Assembly: GCA_021732975.1 (NCBI GenBank)
Contig: JAKFWC010000019.1
Location: 62,001-126,000 of the forward strand
Direction of reading: 5' to 3'
DNA: 64,000 bases
Source: Planctomycetaceae bacterium
GTDB lineage: Bacteria; Planctomycetota; Planctomycetia; Planctomycetales; Planctomycetaceae
Below the pieces are notes generated by a model. The model did no database searches. It worked only from the letters and a program-made list of their open reading frames with translations, and had not been told where the DNA came from. This document shows, in pieces, positions 1 through 9,882 of the stretch; the stretch's first letter is position 1; every line of letters begins with the position of its first letter. The translations under genes and the position numbers were made by a program.

Positions 1-1
1 G

Positions 2-1273
2 ATCTCGCTCTTCCAATCCGGAGCGCCGTCGCAACTTGATCTGTTCGACTGGAAACCGGGACTCGCCGATCGCCGCGGCGAAGAATTGCCGGACTCCATT
101 CGCCGCGGCCAACGCCTCACCGGCATGACCGCGACGCAGACGAGTTTCCCAGTCGCACCGACGAAGTACCAGTTTGCTCGACATGGTGAGAGCGGAGCGT
201 GGATCAGCGAACTCTTACCGCACACGGCGAAAGTCGCGGACAAACTCTCGTTCATCAAGACCTTGCATACGGAAGCGATCAATCACGATCCCGCGGTGAC
301 GTTCTTTCAAACCGGGGCCCAACTCGCGGGACGGCCGAGCCTCGGAGCGTGGTTGGCGTACGGACTCGGGAGCGAGAACCGCGACCTGCCCACGTTCGTC
401 GTGATGATCTCGCAGGGGTCGGGCAATCCGAACGATCAACCCTTGTACGACCGCTTGTGGGGCAGCGGGTTCCTGCCATCACGGTATCAGGGAGTGAAGT
501 TTCGCAGCGTCGGCGAACCGGTGCTGTATCTCTCGAATCCACCGGGCATGGATGCGAGCGCGCGGCGACGGTTTCTCGATGACCTTGCCAAGCTGAACCA
601 CATGAAACTCGCGGACGCTGGCGACCCGGAAATCGCCACGCGGATTTCGCAGTATGAGATGGCATTCCGGATGCAATCTTCCGTGCCGGAACTGACCGAT
701 CTGTCGTCGGAATCGCAGCACACGTTCGAGATGTATGGTCCCGATGCTTCCAAGCCTGGCACCTTCGCCGCCAACTGTCTGCTCGCGCGGCGGTTGGTCG
801 AGCGCGGCGTCCGGTGCGTACAACTCTTTCATCGCGGGTGGGATCAGCACACGAAACTGCCGACGCAGATCGTCGGCCAATGTCGCGATACCGACCAACC
901 CGCGGCGGCGCTCATTCGTGATCTCGAACAGCGCGGATTGCTTGATGACACGCTGGTCGTCTGGGGCGGCGAGTTCGGCCGCACGGTCTACTGCCAGGGA
1001 ACCCTCACGGCGAACGACTACGGCCGCGATCATCATCCGCGCTGCTTCACCGCCTGGATGGCTGGCGGCGGGATCAAGCCGGGGCAATCGATTGGCGTCA
1101 CCGACGACTACAGCTACAACATCGCCGAGCGCCCAGTCCACGTCCACGATTTCCAGGCGACGATGCTGCATTGCCTGGGCATCGACCACACACGGCTCAC
1201 GTTCCGCTCCCAAGGCCGTGACTTCCGTCTCACTGATGTCCACGGCGAAGTGGTGAGTGAGTTGGTGATGTAA
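2..1273 (+). CDS. DUF1501 domain-containing protein, 5' end outside window
   Basis: The reading frame is open from base 2, so the gene begins upstream of the window. The first visible residues read [20 protein letters not shown], which matches the conserved N-terminal block of planctomycete DUF1501 proteins (usually about 430-480 aa; roughly 423 are visible). Other family traits are an [15 protein letters not shown] segment, a [13 protein letters not shown] block and a C-terminal [14 protein letters not shown] block. DUF1501 proteins are related to the sulfatase/alkaline phosphatase fold, are often exported by Tat and are usually encoded next to a DUF1549/DUF1553 protein; that partner is presumably upstream. 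Function is unknown. Two hairpins follow the stop codon. Family call is firm; the true start cannot be seen. Confidence 0.93.
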   Translation: MSLFQSGAPSQLDLFDWKPGLADRRGEELPDSIRRGQRLTGMTATQTSFPVAPTKYQFARHGESGAWISELLPHTAKVADKLSFIKTLHTEAINHDPAVTFFQTGAQLAGRPSLGAWLAYGLGSENRDLPTFVVMISQGSGNPNDQPLYDRLWGSGFLPSRYQGVKFRSVGEPVLYLSNPPGMDASARRRFLDDLAKLNHMKLADAGDPEIATRISQYEMAFRMQSSVPELTDLSSESQHTFEMYGPDASKPGTFAANCLLARRLVERGVRCVQLFHRGWDQHTKLPTQIVGQCRDTDQPAAALIRDLEQRGLLDDTLVVWGGEFGRTVYCQGTLTANDYGRDHHPRCFTAWMAGGGIKPGQSIGVTDDYSYNIAERPVHVHDFQATMLHCLGIDHTRLTFRSQGRDFRLTDVHGEVVSELVM

Positions 1274-1281
1274 CTGCGGAA

Positions 1282-1360
1282 GCCCACGGTTTCTGAACCG
1301 TGGGTCCTGAGCGTTGTTGAGAGATCAGAAGAGACCCAGGGTTAAGAAACCCTGGGCTTC
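1282..1360. terminator. Two palindromes between convergent genes
   Basis: Two short inverted repeats lie between the convergent DUF1501 gene and the dehydrogenase gene: 1282-1305 (AGCCCACGGTTTCTGAACCG core) and 1332-1360 (CCCAGGGTTAAGAAACCCTG core). A third copy of the same type lies at 53870-53900. Position suggests transcription termination in both directions, but there is no clear T-run. They are also members of a dispersed repeat family. Confidence 0.55.
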
Positions 1361-1367
1361 TCTACAG

Positions 1368-4300
1368 TCATGGCGCAGCCGCTTGGCGCTGCTGCAGCAG
1401 ATACGCCAGTAGGGCGCGCAGGTCGTCTTCTTTGAGTTGTTCCGCGAAGTTGGACGGCATCGGCGAGAGGTTGGTTTGCCGTTGTTCGTCGATGTCGGTC
1501 ATGGCGACGCGGACTTCTTTGCCTTGAGCGTCGCCGATAATCACCGCGCCCCCTTCTTCGCGGAGTTTCAGGCCGGTGACGGTAACACCATCGTTGGTGA
1601 CGATCACCGTCGCGCGGAAAGCGCCATCGACGTTGCGATTCGGATCGAGCACGTCTTCCAGAATGCGTTCGATACCGCGAATGCCGACGCCGTCGAGTTG
1701 CGGGCCGACTTTGCCCCCTTCGTTCTGAATGCGGTGACACGCCACGCACGATTTCTTGAAGACGGCGAGACCGGCCACCGGGGCGTCGTCGCTGACGGTG
1801 AAACCGCTACTGACTTTGGTGATGAGTTGCTTGAGCCGCGCATCCGCCGCGGGAAGTCCCTGGGTGAGTTCCGCGATCCGTTGATCCCGGTCTGGAATGT
1901 TGACCTGCCGCAAACGTTCAAGGACCGGTTGATCCTGCAACAGCCGCGCGGAGGCCTTGCCGGTGGCGATCATCGTGAAGAGCAGTTCGGTTCCTTCCGA
2001 ACTGCCTGCCATCGCCAGCGCCAACGGTTGCTGCAACGCGCCGGGTGCGGTCCCGAGTGCGGTGGCCAGCGCCAGGCGTGTCATCTGGTTGTTGATGGCG
2101 CCGAGTCGTTGCGCGGCCACGATTCTCAAGGCGTTCGGTTCTTCGGGATTCTGGACGATCCCGATCAAGACGGGAATGGCCTCGGTTCGTGCCAGTTTCA
2201 GGGCCGAGGATGAAGCCGCAACGCGCACGGGCATTTCCGCGTGACGGTTTTTCAAACGATCGAGCACGGGGGGCGCGAGATCGGTCAGCTCAAGTTGTTC
2301 CGCGATCTGCACGGCGAGGATCGCGGTGGAATCGGCAAACGCTGCACCGGCCACTGGCGCGGCGACCACTGGCGGCGAGAATCGCCCCACCGCGAGCCAA
2401 GCATACGCGGTTCCCGTATCCGCATCGACGGCTTCAAACACCGCTTGCTGCCCGGCCCATGGCTTCGTGTCCCACATATATTCCCGCGCGACATCATTCC
2501 GTGGTGGTTCCTGCTTGCGGATCACTTCACCGGTCTCGACAAGCACGAGCCGCGCGTGATTCACCGGCGGCGGGTTCGTTCCCGGCAGTCCGTTGTGGCC
2601 GCACATCCAGAACGTGAACTTCTCCGGCAGCGCGAACGGGGCGGACCGCAGCACGCCAGTCAGTGTCTCGCCGTTCGCAATGCTGTCAAAGAACAACGCG
2701 GCCGTGTCACCGTCGGTGGAACCCCGCGGTTTCACGCCCCACGGACTGACGGATGGCGTGGTCGCTCCGAGCACTGTGCGGTTCTCCCACGCCGGGGCAC
2801 TCTTTCGCTGTGGATCGAGCAACGCCTTCGCCAGCGCGGCTCCCCATTGGCCGACTTTGGTGTTCGCTTCCAACTTCTGGCCGCGCTGGGTGAGACCGGC
2901 GAAGATCGATTGGAACATCGCCGCCTGTCGGAACACGTCCTGCGGGTACTGCTGCTGCACGAACTCGGCGACCTCATCCATGCGTTGCGGGCTGACGAAC
3001 CGGGCCACATGCGTGAGGGATGCCTCGGCGACCTCGGGAGCGACTTTGTGCTGACGGAGATAATCGAACGTGAACCACGCTGCCGCTTCATTGGGCACAG
3101 CCCGCGCGATCTCGGCGACCTTCTCCAATTCGGACGGGACGAGTTTCACCGTCGCCAGTTGATCGAGAATCGCCGGGGACCGCAGTTGATTCCGCAGCGC
3201 GATCTTCGTGGCATGAATCAACTGCACATCATCGCGATCCGTGGTGATCAGCATCGCCGCCAGCGGTTGTACATTCGCCGCATCGGGATGACGACCGAGG
3301 GCTTCGACCGCAGCACGAAGGACGAAGGGATTGAGATCTTTGCGCTGGACGAATGAGGAGTCTACAAAAAGGTATTCTCGCAGGAACACCGTGATTGGTG
3401 TCGGTTCAGTTAACTCTGGAAACTCAGCGACCATTCGGATCAAATGCACATCTACCGTCGGCCATCGGGATCTGCCATAAATCGTCGGATCGAATCCATC
3501 CTTTTTATCACACCGACGACCCAACCATAGCTTCGCCGCAATTTCATAATCCTTCGGTTCCTCGTTAGGAATAAAACGTTTCGTGAGCCCAGGATTATGA
3601 AGTCTACTGCCTGCACGATCTCCGAATCGCTCGAACATCTCCTGCTGCGACAGATTCCGAACCACAAGATTCGGATTCCCGAGTTGCTTGATTAGGTCGG
3701 CCTCCGGCAAGTCTTTGATACTAGGCGGCGTCGGTGCCGCCTGCTTCTTATCCGTCCCCGTGTAGACCACGCGCCAGATGCGGCCGCGGTGACGGTCGCG
3801 GCGGGGGTGCTTCAGGTCGACTTCGTAGTGGCCGATGATGCTGTTGTAGAAGTCCGCAATGTACAACGCCCCGTCCGGGCCGAGCTGCATGTCGACCGGG
3901 TGGTGCCACCAGTCGTCGCACACCAGAAAATCCTCCGGCTTTTCGATCCACGGCGACGACCCGCGCCACTGGATCACGTCCCGATGAATCCGGTTCGTCA
4001 CCACATTGCAGACGAACAGATTGCCCCGATATTCCGCCGGGAAATGATCGGCTTCATACACCGCGACGCCGGAAATCCCCGTCGAGCCGTGATCGTTCGA
4101 GGTCATGATCGGCGCGAAGCCGAGGCCATCGTGTGGCTTGCCGAAGCTGTCGTGATAGCTGCCGCGGAGAATCATCGTGATCGGCTTGGAATGGCAGTCG
4201 GCGGTGAACATGTCACCGCGGGCATCGAAGCACATGCCGAACGGATTCACCTGGCCCCAACTGATCTGCTCAATCGCGGAGCCATCCGGCCGGAAGCGGT

Positions 4301-4922
4301 AGGTGTTGCCCGAGGTCATCTCCAGCACCACCGGCCCCTGCCCTTTGAGCTTCACCTTCGACGCATTGCGGAACCCGTGGCAGGCGTAGACCCAGCCATC
4401 GGGACCGAGCCGGAGCGCATTCTGGTTGCCGTGCGTGTCGACGTAATCGAACGGTCCATACAGAATCTCGCGCTGGTCGGCTTTGCCGTCGCCGTCGGAA
4501 TCGGTCAGTTTCCACAAATTCGGGATCGACCACGCGATGACATCCTTGCCGTTAGGCATGGGGAGCACGCCGATGGGGATGTTCAAATCTTCGGCGAATT
4601 TGGTAATTTTCGTCGCCCGGCCATCCGGTCCGATGCCGTCGAGAATGGTGATGCCATCGCGCGCGGGCATCCCTTCCGGCACCGCCCACGGGTACTCGAT
4701 GGAGTGCGACACCCACAACCGCCCGCGAGCATCAAACGCCAGATTCATCGGCTTCTGAATGTCCGGCTCGCTGGCGACGAGCTGAATCTCAAACCCCGGC
4801 GGCAGATGAAATTTTTTGATCTGTTCCGCGGGCGTAAGCGGATCGGTCTCCGCGACCGGTGGCCCGGCAAACGTGGTGATCGCGCAACAGGACAGGACAA
4901 CAAATGATAGACAACGCAGCAT
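1368..4922 (-). CDS. PVC-type heme-binding domain protein / putative membrane-bound dehydrogenase
   Basis: A 1184-residue exported protein. It starts with a signal peptide (MLRCLSFVVLSCCAITTFAG). Residues of about 25-400 match the putative membrane-bound dehydrogenase domain of planctomycetes, a beta-propeller related to glucose/sorbosone dehydrogenases (GFEIQLVASEPDIQKPMNLAFD, ADCHSKP, LGPDGALYIADFYN). A HEAT-like helical middle follows, with a beta-rich insert. The C-terminal heme domain carries C1059-V-A-C1062-H (CXXCH) followed by GGKVGPQLDGVG. The family is expected to act outside the cytoplasmic membrane in oxidation of sugars or polysaccharide products, but no substrate has been established. 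The start is supported by AGGAG eight bases upstream. It is transcribed towards the DUF1501 gene. Confidence 0.92.
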   Translation of the reverse strand: MLRCLSFVVLSCCAITTFAGPPVAETDPLTPAEQIKKFHLPPGFEIQLVASEPDIQKPMNLAFDARGRLWVSHSIEYPWAVPEGMPARDGITILDGIGPDGRATKITKFAEDLNIPIGVLPMPNGKDVIAWSIPNLWKLTDSDGDGKADQREILYGPFDYVDTHGNQNALRLGPDGWVYACHGFRNASKVKLKGQGPVVLEMTSGNTYRFRPDGSAIEQISWGQVNPFGMCFDARGDMFTADCHSKPITMILRGSYHDSFGKPHDGLGFAPIMTSNDHGSTGISGVAVYEADHFPAEYRGNLFVCNVVTNRIHRDVIQWRGSSPWIEKPEDFLVCDDWWHHPVDMQLGPDGALYIADFYNSIIGHYEVDLKHPRRDRHRGRIWRVVYTGTDKKQAAPTPPSIKDLPEADLIKQLGNPNLVVRNLSQQEMFERFGDRAGSRLHNPGLTKRFIPNEEPKDYEIAAKLWLGRRCDKKDGFDPTIYGRSRWPTVDVHLIRMVAEFPELTEPTPITVFLREYLFVDSSFVQRKDLNPFVLRAAVEALGRHPDAANVQPLAAMLITTDRDDVQLIHATKIALRNQLRSPAILDQLATVKLVPSELEKVAEIARAVPNEAAAWFTFDYLRQHKVAPEVAEASLTHVARFVSPQRMDEVAEFVQQQYPQDVFRQAAMFQSIFAGLTQRGQKLEANTKVGQWGAALAKALLDPQRKSAPAWENRTVLGATTPSVSPWGVKPRGSTDGDTAALFFDSIANGETLTGVLRSAPFALPEKFTFWMCGHNGLPGTNPPPVNHARLVLVETGEVIRKQEPPRNDVAREYMWDTKPWAGQQAVFEAVDADTGTAYAWLAVGRFSPPVVAAPVAGAAFADSTAILAVQIAEQLELTDLAPPVLDRLKNRHAEMPVRVAASSSALKLARTEAIPVLIGIVQNPEEPNALRIVAAQRLGAINNQMTRLALATALGTAPGALQQPLALAMAGSSEGTELLFTMIATGKASARLLQDQPVLERLRQVNIPDRDQRIAELTQGLPAADARLKQLITKVSSGFTVSDDAPVAGLAVFKKSCVACHRIQNEGGKVGPQLDGVGIRGIERILEDVLDPNRNVDGAFRATVIVTNDGVTVTGLKLREEGGAVIIGDAQGKEVRVAMTDIDEQRQTNLSPMPSNFAEQLKEDDLRALLAYLLQQRQAAAP

Positions 4923-5056
4923 GGAAGACGCTCCTGGAAAGTCGCGTCATCTTAACCTCAAAACCTGGACAGAAGGAAACGAGTTCAAGTTGCCATTGAC
5001 GACCGTCAAACCGCAGGTCACCCTGAAGAAAACGCCATGATGAATGGAAAACGGAA

Positions 5057-5302
5057 ATGCCGTGGTTCGACTTCTTCTGGTACGATCAGAACATCGCGCA
5101 TCTCGCGGTGAACCATGTCACGGCGGAAGAATTTGAGGAAGTCGTGATGAAGGCTCGGCGATTCGAGTTCAGCCGGTCTGGCAGAGATATGGTGCAGGGC
5201 ACAACAGCGGCCGGTCGTTATCTTGTGTGCATCTTTGATCGAATCGACGAGGTTTCCATCATGCCGATCACCGCGTTCGAACCCACAAAAGGTCAAGAAT
5301 GA
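5057..5302 (+). CDS. Small BrnT-like protein, possible toxin of a type II TA pair
   Basis: An 81-residue basic/acidic mixed protein. The pattern WYDQNIAHLAVNHVTAEEFE, then an R-rich strand, GTTAAGRYLVCIFDRID and IMPITAFEP resembles the compact BrnT/RelE-like fold (helix-strand-strand-strand) of small ribonuclease toxins. The resemblance is by pattern only and no catalytic residue can be assigned with confidence. The next gene overlaps it by four bases (ATGA), so translation is probably coupled. That second gene looks like a Xre-type DNA-binding protein, which is the usual partner arrangement of a type II toxin-antitoxin unit. Alternative: a pair of uncharacterised small proteins conserved in planctomycetes with no toxin role. 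Confidence 0.7.
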   Translation: MPWFDFFWYDQNIAHLAVNHVTAEEFEEVVMKARRFEFSRSGRDMVQGTTAAGRYLVCIFDRIDEVSIMPITAFEPTKGQE

Positions 5303-5625
5303 GTCCTATTACCTCACGCGGGCCGATGCCTCCTGATGTGCAACAGCGCTGGGAACAGGCGTTGGCGGCGATTGACCCGGAATCGATTCTGATTGACCTG
5401 GCTAAAGCGACAGCCGCGGCGAAGGAGCCGAATTTCAGCGGTTTTCTCCGTCGCTGTCTCCATCGCGCGGGGCGGCCGATTTCCAGCCTCGGGATGGAGT
5501 CGGAGATTTCTCCAGAACGACTCGCCGCATTCATCCATGGCGAGGGGGTGCTCGAATCCGACGAAATCGACCGCCTGCTTTCCCGACTCGATGTCGAGGT
5601 GATGGGTTCCGTCGGCGCTCATTAA
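5299..5625 (+). CDS. Xre-like helix-turn-helix protein, possible antitoxin
   Basis: A 108-residue protein whose start codon overlaps the stop of the preceding toxin-like gene. Residues of about 48-100 (LHRAGRPISSLGMESEISPERLAAF...LESDEIDRLLSRLDVEVM) follow the helix pattern of Xre/Cro HTH domains: recognition-helix region, then HGEGVLESDEIDRL where many family members have RGERGLSLETADRL. The N-terminal half is helical and could bind the partner. The predicted role is neutralising and autoregulating the upstream gene. The HTH is degenerate, so DNA binding is an inference. Confidence 0.65.
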   Translation: MSPITSRGPMPPDVQQRWEQALAAIDPESILIDLAKATAAAKEPNFSGFLRRCLHRAGRPISSLGMESEISPERLAAFIHGEGVLESDEIDRLLSRLDVEVMGSVGAH

Positions 5626-5722
5626 TTTCGGCGGATTCCCAGCGAAGACCGATTCTCGTCAACCCGGATCGCGCGTTACAATCCCTGCTCTTCACTTGTG
5701 GGACTGGTCTCGGAGCGCTCTG

Positions 5723-7480
5723 ATGTTGATGGTTGTCGTAATCTCGGCGGTGGTGTTGTCCGTCGCGTATGTCACGTATGGGCCGCTGCTGGTGCGGTTT
5801 TTGCGGCTCGATCCGAACGCCCGGACGCCGGCGCATCAGTATCGGGACGATGTCGACTACGCGCCGCTCGAACCGAATGCGCTGCTCAGCCAGCACTTCT
5901 CGGCGATTGCGGCGGCGGGGCCGATTGTCGGGCCGATTCTCGCCGGGGTGATGTTCGGCTGGCTGCCGGCGCTCATCTGGATTCTCGTCGGCTGCATCTT
6001 CATCGGCGGTGTGCATGACATCACCGCACTGACGGCGTCCATCCGGCACAAGGCCCGGTCGATTGCCGAGGTGGTCCGCGAGCACATGTCGCGGCGGGCG
6101 TTCGTGTTGTTTCTCACGTTCGTGTGGCTCGCGCTGGTCTACATCATCATCGCGTTCACCGATGTCACCGGCCGGGCGTTTGTGGGGATCGTGAAACTCG
6201 AAAACGGTCAATCGGTCTCCGGGGCCGGCATCGCGTCCTCCTCGCTGATGTACCTCGCGCTGCCAATCCTGATGGCGCTGGCGATGAAGTATGCGAAGCT
6301 ATCGTTGAACTGGGCGACGATTATCTTTCTGCCACTGGTCGGCGTGTCGATCTGGGCGGGGCAACAGTTGCCGTTTGATCTGGCCCCGGTGCTGCGCTCG
6401 ATCTGGCCGGATGCGAACGACGAAACCGCGCGGAAAGCATGGGACATTCTGCTGCTGGGATATTGCTGCATCGCGTCGGTCGTACCGATGTGGCTGCTGC
6501 TCCAACCGCGTGGCCATCTCGGCGGCTATTTTCTGTATGTCGCGCTCATCGGTGGTGCTGCGGGCCTGGTCATCGCGAGTCTTACTGGAGCGGAGACCAT
6601 CAAGTATGACCAGCTTGTCGCGCTGCCGAAGGAGCCGATCTTCCCAGTGCTGTTCATCACGATTGCCTGCGGAGCCTGTTCTGGATTCCATTCGCTGATC
6701 GCCTCGGGAACCACATCGAAACAGCTACGAGTCGAAACCGATGCCAAGCTCATCGGCTATGGTGCAATGCTGCTCGAAGGCATGGTTGCCGTCATCTCTC
6801 TCTGCTGCGTGATGCGGCTGGCTCCGACGGATCCACTGAAGAGTGCGGACCCGAATCTGATCTATGCGACCGGCATCGGCGCGTTTCTGAAAGTCTTCGG
6901 CATCCCGCCGCAGTTGGCGGTCTCGTTCGCGCTCATGGCGTTCACCACGTTTGTGTATGACACGCTCGATGTCTGCACGCGGCTCGGGCGGTTCATCATT
7001 CAGGAACTGACCGGCTGGCAGGACGCGAAGGGGAAATGGCTCGGCACGCTCCTCACCGCCGGCGTCCCCGTCTTCTTTGTGACGCAGACGATGACCAATG
7101 TCGACGGCAAGGTTGCCCCGCTGTGGCGCGTCTTCTGGGGACTGTTCGGTGCGAGCAATCAACTTCTGGCCGCCCTCACATTGCTCGGCGTCACCGTCTG
7201 GCTGTGGCGCACCCGGCGAGAAACGTGGGTGTGGGTCGTCACCGGCATTCCCACCGTGTGGATGTACGTGATGAGCACCTGGGCGCTCGGCCGGATGATC
7301 GTGGCACGGTGGTCCGCACCGATCAATGTGCCGGAAGCGCGGCTGTCGAACGCGATCGTGCTGTCGATCTCTGTGTTACTGGTGGTGCTGGCAACGCTGA
7401 TGCTGATTGAAGCCATCATCGCGCTCATGCCGCGGCGTCCCGCAGGCGGGGAAACGAACCCGCTGCTTGTCCCGGCGTGA
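5723..7480 (+). CDS. cstA: Carbon starvation protein A (CstA) family transporter
   Basis: A 585-residue polytopic inner-membrane protein of the CstA family, peptide or pyruvate transporters induced on carbon limitation in other bacteria. Family blocks are visible: LRLDPNARTPAHQYRDDVDY near the N-terminus, then GPIVGPILAG, FIGGVHDITALTASIRHKARSIAEV, ACGACSGFHSLIASGTTSKQL, TFVYDTLDVCTRLGRFI and LWRVFWGLFGASNQLLAALTLLG. The length is at the short end for the family. The frame opens at a TTG at 5696, but ATG 5723 is preceded by GGAG at seven bases and begins the first membrane segment, so 5723 is preferred. It stands alone, with REP-like repeats downstream. Substrate cannot be told from sequence. 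Confidence 0.93.
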   Translation: MLMVVVISAVVLSVAYVTYGPLLVRFLRLDPNARTPAHQYRDDVDYAPLEPNALLSQHFSAIAAAGPIVGPILAGVMFGWLPALIWILVGCIFIGGVHDITALTASIRHKARSIAEVVREHMSRRAFVLFLTFVWLALVYIIIAFTDVTGRAFVGIVKLENGQSVSGAGIASSSLMYLALPILMALAMKYAKLSLNWATIIFLPLVGVSIWAGQQLPFDLAPVLRSIWPDANDETARKAWDILLLGYCCIASVVPMWLLLQPRGHLGGYFLYVALIGGAAGLVIASLTGAETIKYDQLVALPKEPIFPVLFITIACGACSGFHSLIASGTTSKQLRVETDAKLIGYGAMLLEGMVAVISLCCVMRLAPTDPLKSADPNLIYATGIGAFLKVFGIPPQLAVSFALMAFTTFVYDTLDVCTRLGRFIIQELTGWQDAKGKWLGTLLTAGVPVFFVTQTMTNVDGKVAPLWRVFWGLFGASNQLLAALTLLGVTVWLWRTRRETWVWVVTGIPTVWMYVMSTWALGRMIVARWSAPINVPEARLSNAIVLSISVLLVVLATLMLIEAIIALMPRRPAGGETNPLLVPA

Positions 7481-7488
7481 TGAGCACT

Positions 7489-7638
7489 CAACAAGCCTGA
7501 AGCGCCAGCGCCGGGTGCTTTTTCCGGGCTGAGTGCGACTCAAGGACAGACGAATGGCGCTCTGTGTCAATCTCTTATCACTCATCATTAATCACTTATC
7601 AATTCTCGGAACCCGGCGCTCGCGCTTCGGGCTTGTTG
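7489..7638. repeat. Inverted pair of REP-like repeats (family B)
   Basis: A copy of the motif AACAAGCCTGAAGCGCCAGC lies at 7489-7517 and an inverted copy at 7611-7638 (ACCCGGCGCTCGCGCTTCGG). More copies occur at 9850-9877, 19599-19620, 37661-37729 and, degenerate, 49205-49229. The second copy here lies inside the reading frame of the S9 peptidase and encodes part of its signal peptide. Confidence 0.7.
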
Positions 7639-9845
7639 CGCTCTGTTGGGCCGTGACGTTCTCCCCATTCGCTTTCGCGCAAGGCACACAAGCCGACTAC
7701 GAGCGCATGCGGCAGTGGCAAACCGCCGCGCGGCAGACGGTATACCGCAGTCGCGTGATCCCGCACTGGTCGCCCTAAGACCGCCGCGGTTGGTATCGCG
7801 TGCTGGTCGCTCAGAACGAGTATGAATTCGTAGTGTTCGACACCACGACCAGCACCCGGCGGCAGGCGTTCGATGCCGAAAAGCTTGCGGCGGAATTGGC
7901 GAAACAAACGGGACAGAAGATTTTCCCAGTGCGTCTGCCGTTCGAGTTCATCACGCTGGTCGATAACAGCACCGATGTCCGGTTCACTTACGACCGGCGT
8001 GTGTGGACATGGTCCGATGAGACGGGGCAGTTGACCGCAGTCCCGGAGACACCGCCCGCACCGTTGTCCCCGGAAGGCGCCGACGAACCACGACGGCGCC
8101 GCGGTGGTCGTACCTCCTCCGATGGAACCATGACGATCCTGCGCCGGGACCATAATCTCGTGCTGCGAAAACTGGGCACCGACGGCGAACAAACGCTGAC
8201 CACCGACGGAACCGTGGCGAATTTTTACGAAGAGCGTCTGTCATGGTCGCCGGATGGCCGCTACGTGCTGGCGTGGAAAACGGTTCCCGGCGAAGAGCAC
8301 AAAGTCTATTTGATTGAGTCGTCGCCACGGGATCAGAAACAGCCGAAGCTGCACAATTACGACTATCATAAACCGGGCGATCGCTTGCCGGTCACCAAAC
8401 CCGTGCTGATTGATGTCGCCGCGGGGAAAGTGACGCCAGTTGCGGACGATCTCTTCCCGAATCCGTGGAGCCAGTCGCAAGAAACGTGGGCAGCGGATTC
8501 GACGCGCTGCTGGTTTCTATACAACCAGCGTGGCCATCAGACACTGCGGTGGATCGAAGTCACCGCGGCCACGGGAGCGACGCGGACGATCATCGACGAG
8601 ACCAGTCCCACTTTTGTGGACTACGCCCACAAAGTCTTTCTGCATCGCGTCGAGACGACCAATGAACTCGTCTGGATGTCCGAGAGCAGCGGCTGGAACC
8701 ATCTCTATCTCATCGACAGCGATACCGCCAGCGTAAAGAACGCGATCACATCCGGCCCCTGGGTCGTCCGCGGCGTCGATCGGGTGGATGACGAGAAACG
8801 CCAAATCTGGTTCCGTGCCGGCGGCATTCATCCCGAGCAAGACCCGTATCACATCCACTACTGCCGCGTGAATTTCGATGGCACCGGGCTGACAATCCTC
8901 ACGGAAGGCGATGGCACACACCACATCGAATGGTCTCCCACCGGCGCGTTTTTCCTCGATGTGTATTCCCGCGTCGATCTGCCACCTGTGACGGAGCTGC
9001 GCCGCAAAGACGGCACGCTGGTCTGCGAGCTGGAGCGGGCGGATGTGTCGCATTTATCGAAAGAGAGCTGGAAAGCGCCAGAGCGGTTCGTCGCCAAGGG
9101 ACGCGATGGAACGACCGACATCCACGGCGTGATCTATTGGCCGACGCATTTTGATTCCAACAACACTTATCCGGTGATTGAGTGCATCTATGCCGGACCA
9201 CATAGTTCGCATGTCCCGAAGGAGTTTCGCACATCGCATTATGGGCAGGACTTGGCGGAACTCGGGTTCATCGTTGTCCGGATGGATGGCATGGGGACAT
9301 CGCATCGCAGCAAGGCGTTTCATGATGTCTGCTGGAAGAACCTCGGCGATTCGGGCTTCCCCGACCGCATTTTGTGGATGCAGGCCGCGGCGAAAAAGTA
9401 TCCGCAGATGGACCTCACCCGCGTCGGCATCTTCGGCGGCTCGGCCGGCGGGCAGAGTGCAGTCCGCGCCCTCGAAGCGCACGGCGATTTCTACAAGGCC
9501 GCCGTCGCCGATTGCGGCTGCCACGATAACCGCATGGATAAAGTCTGGTGGAATGAACTCTGGATGGGTTATCCCATTGGCCCGCATTACGCCGAGCAAT
9601 CCAACGTGACGAATGCCCACAAATTACAGGGCAAACTGCTATTGGTCGTGGGAGAACTGGACCGCAATGTTGACCCTGCATCGACGATGCAAGTCGCCGA
9701 TGCTTTGATTCGTGCGAACAAGGATTTCGATCTGCTCGTGATGACGGGGGCAGGACACGGTTCCGCGGAAAGTCCGTACGGACAGCGCCGCCGGGCCGAT
9801 TTCTTCGTGCGGCACCTCTGGAACCGTGAACCCCGCGCCGATTGA
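7554..9845 (+). pseudogene. S9 (dipeptidyl peptidase IV-type) peptidase, interrupted by in-frame TAA
   Basis: Bases 7554-9845 form one frame with a single TAA at 7776-7778. Before it lie a signal-peptide-like N-terminus and QADYERMRQWQTAARQTVYR; after it the frame reads straight on (DRRGWYRVLVAQNEYEFVVF), as expected for the beginning of the DPP-IV beta-propeller. The rest is complete: propeller to about residue 440 counted from GTG 7800, then the alpha/beta hydrolase with S548 in GGSAGG, D621 in GELDRNVDP and H653 in GAGHG. The start is set by AAGGA seven bases before ATG 7554. Either the gene is freshly inactivated, the stop is a sequencing error, or a signal-less cytoplasmic form starts at GTG 7800. 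The codon was probably sense (for example GAA, CAA or AAA). Confidence 0.85.
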
Positions 9846-9849
9846 CTCT

Positions 9850-9877
9850 CAACAAGCCCGAAGCGCGAGCGCTGGGT
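9850..9877. repeat. REP-like repeat, family B
   Basis: AACAAGCCCGAAGCGCGAGC core, directly after the peptidase stop and just beyond the end of the convergent ABC permease gene. It matches the copies flanking the start of the peptidase. Confidence 0.65.
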
Positions 9878-9882
9878 CTCCG

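Noticed and set aside
479..1243. Long minus-strand frame opposite the DUF1501 gene
   Set aside because: Shadow of a GC-rich coding region; no family pattern.
2241..4907. Two long plus-strand frames (371 and 372 aa) opposite the heme-binding dehydrogenase
   Set aside because: Antisense shadows with unusual residue use (Arg/His/Gly); the minus-strand gene is strongly supported.
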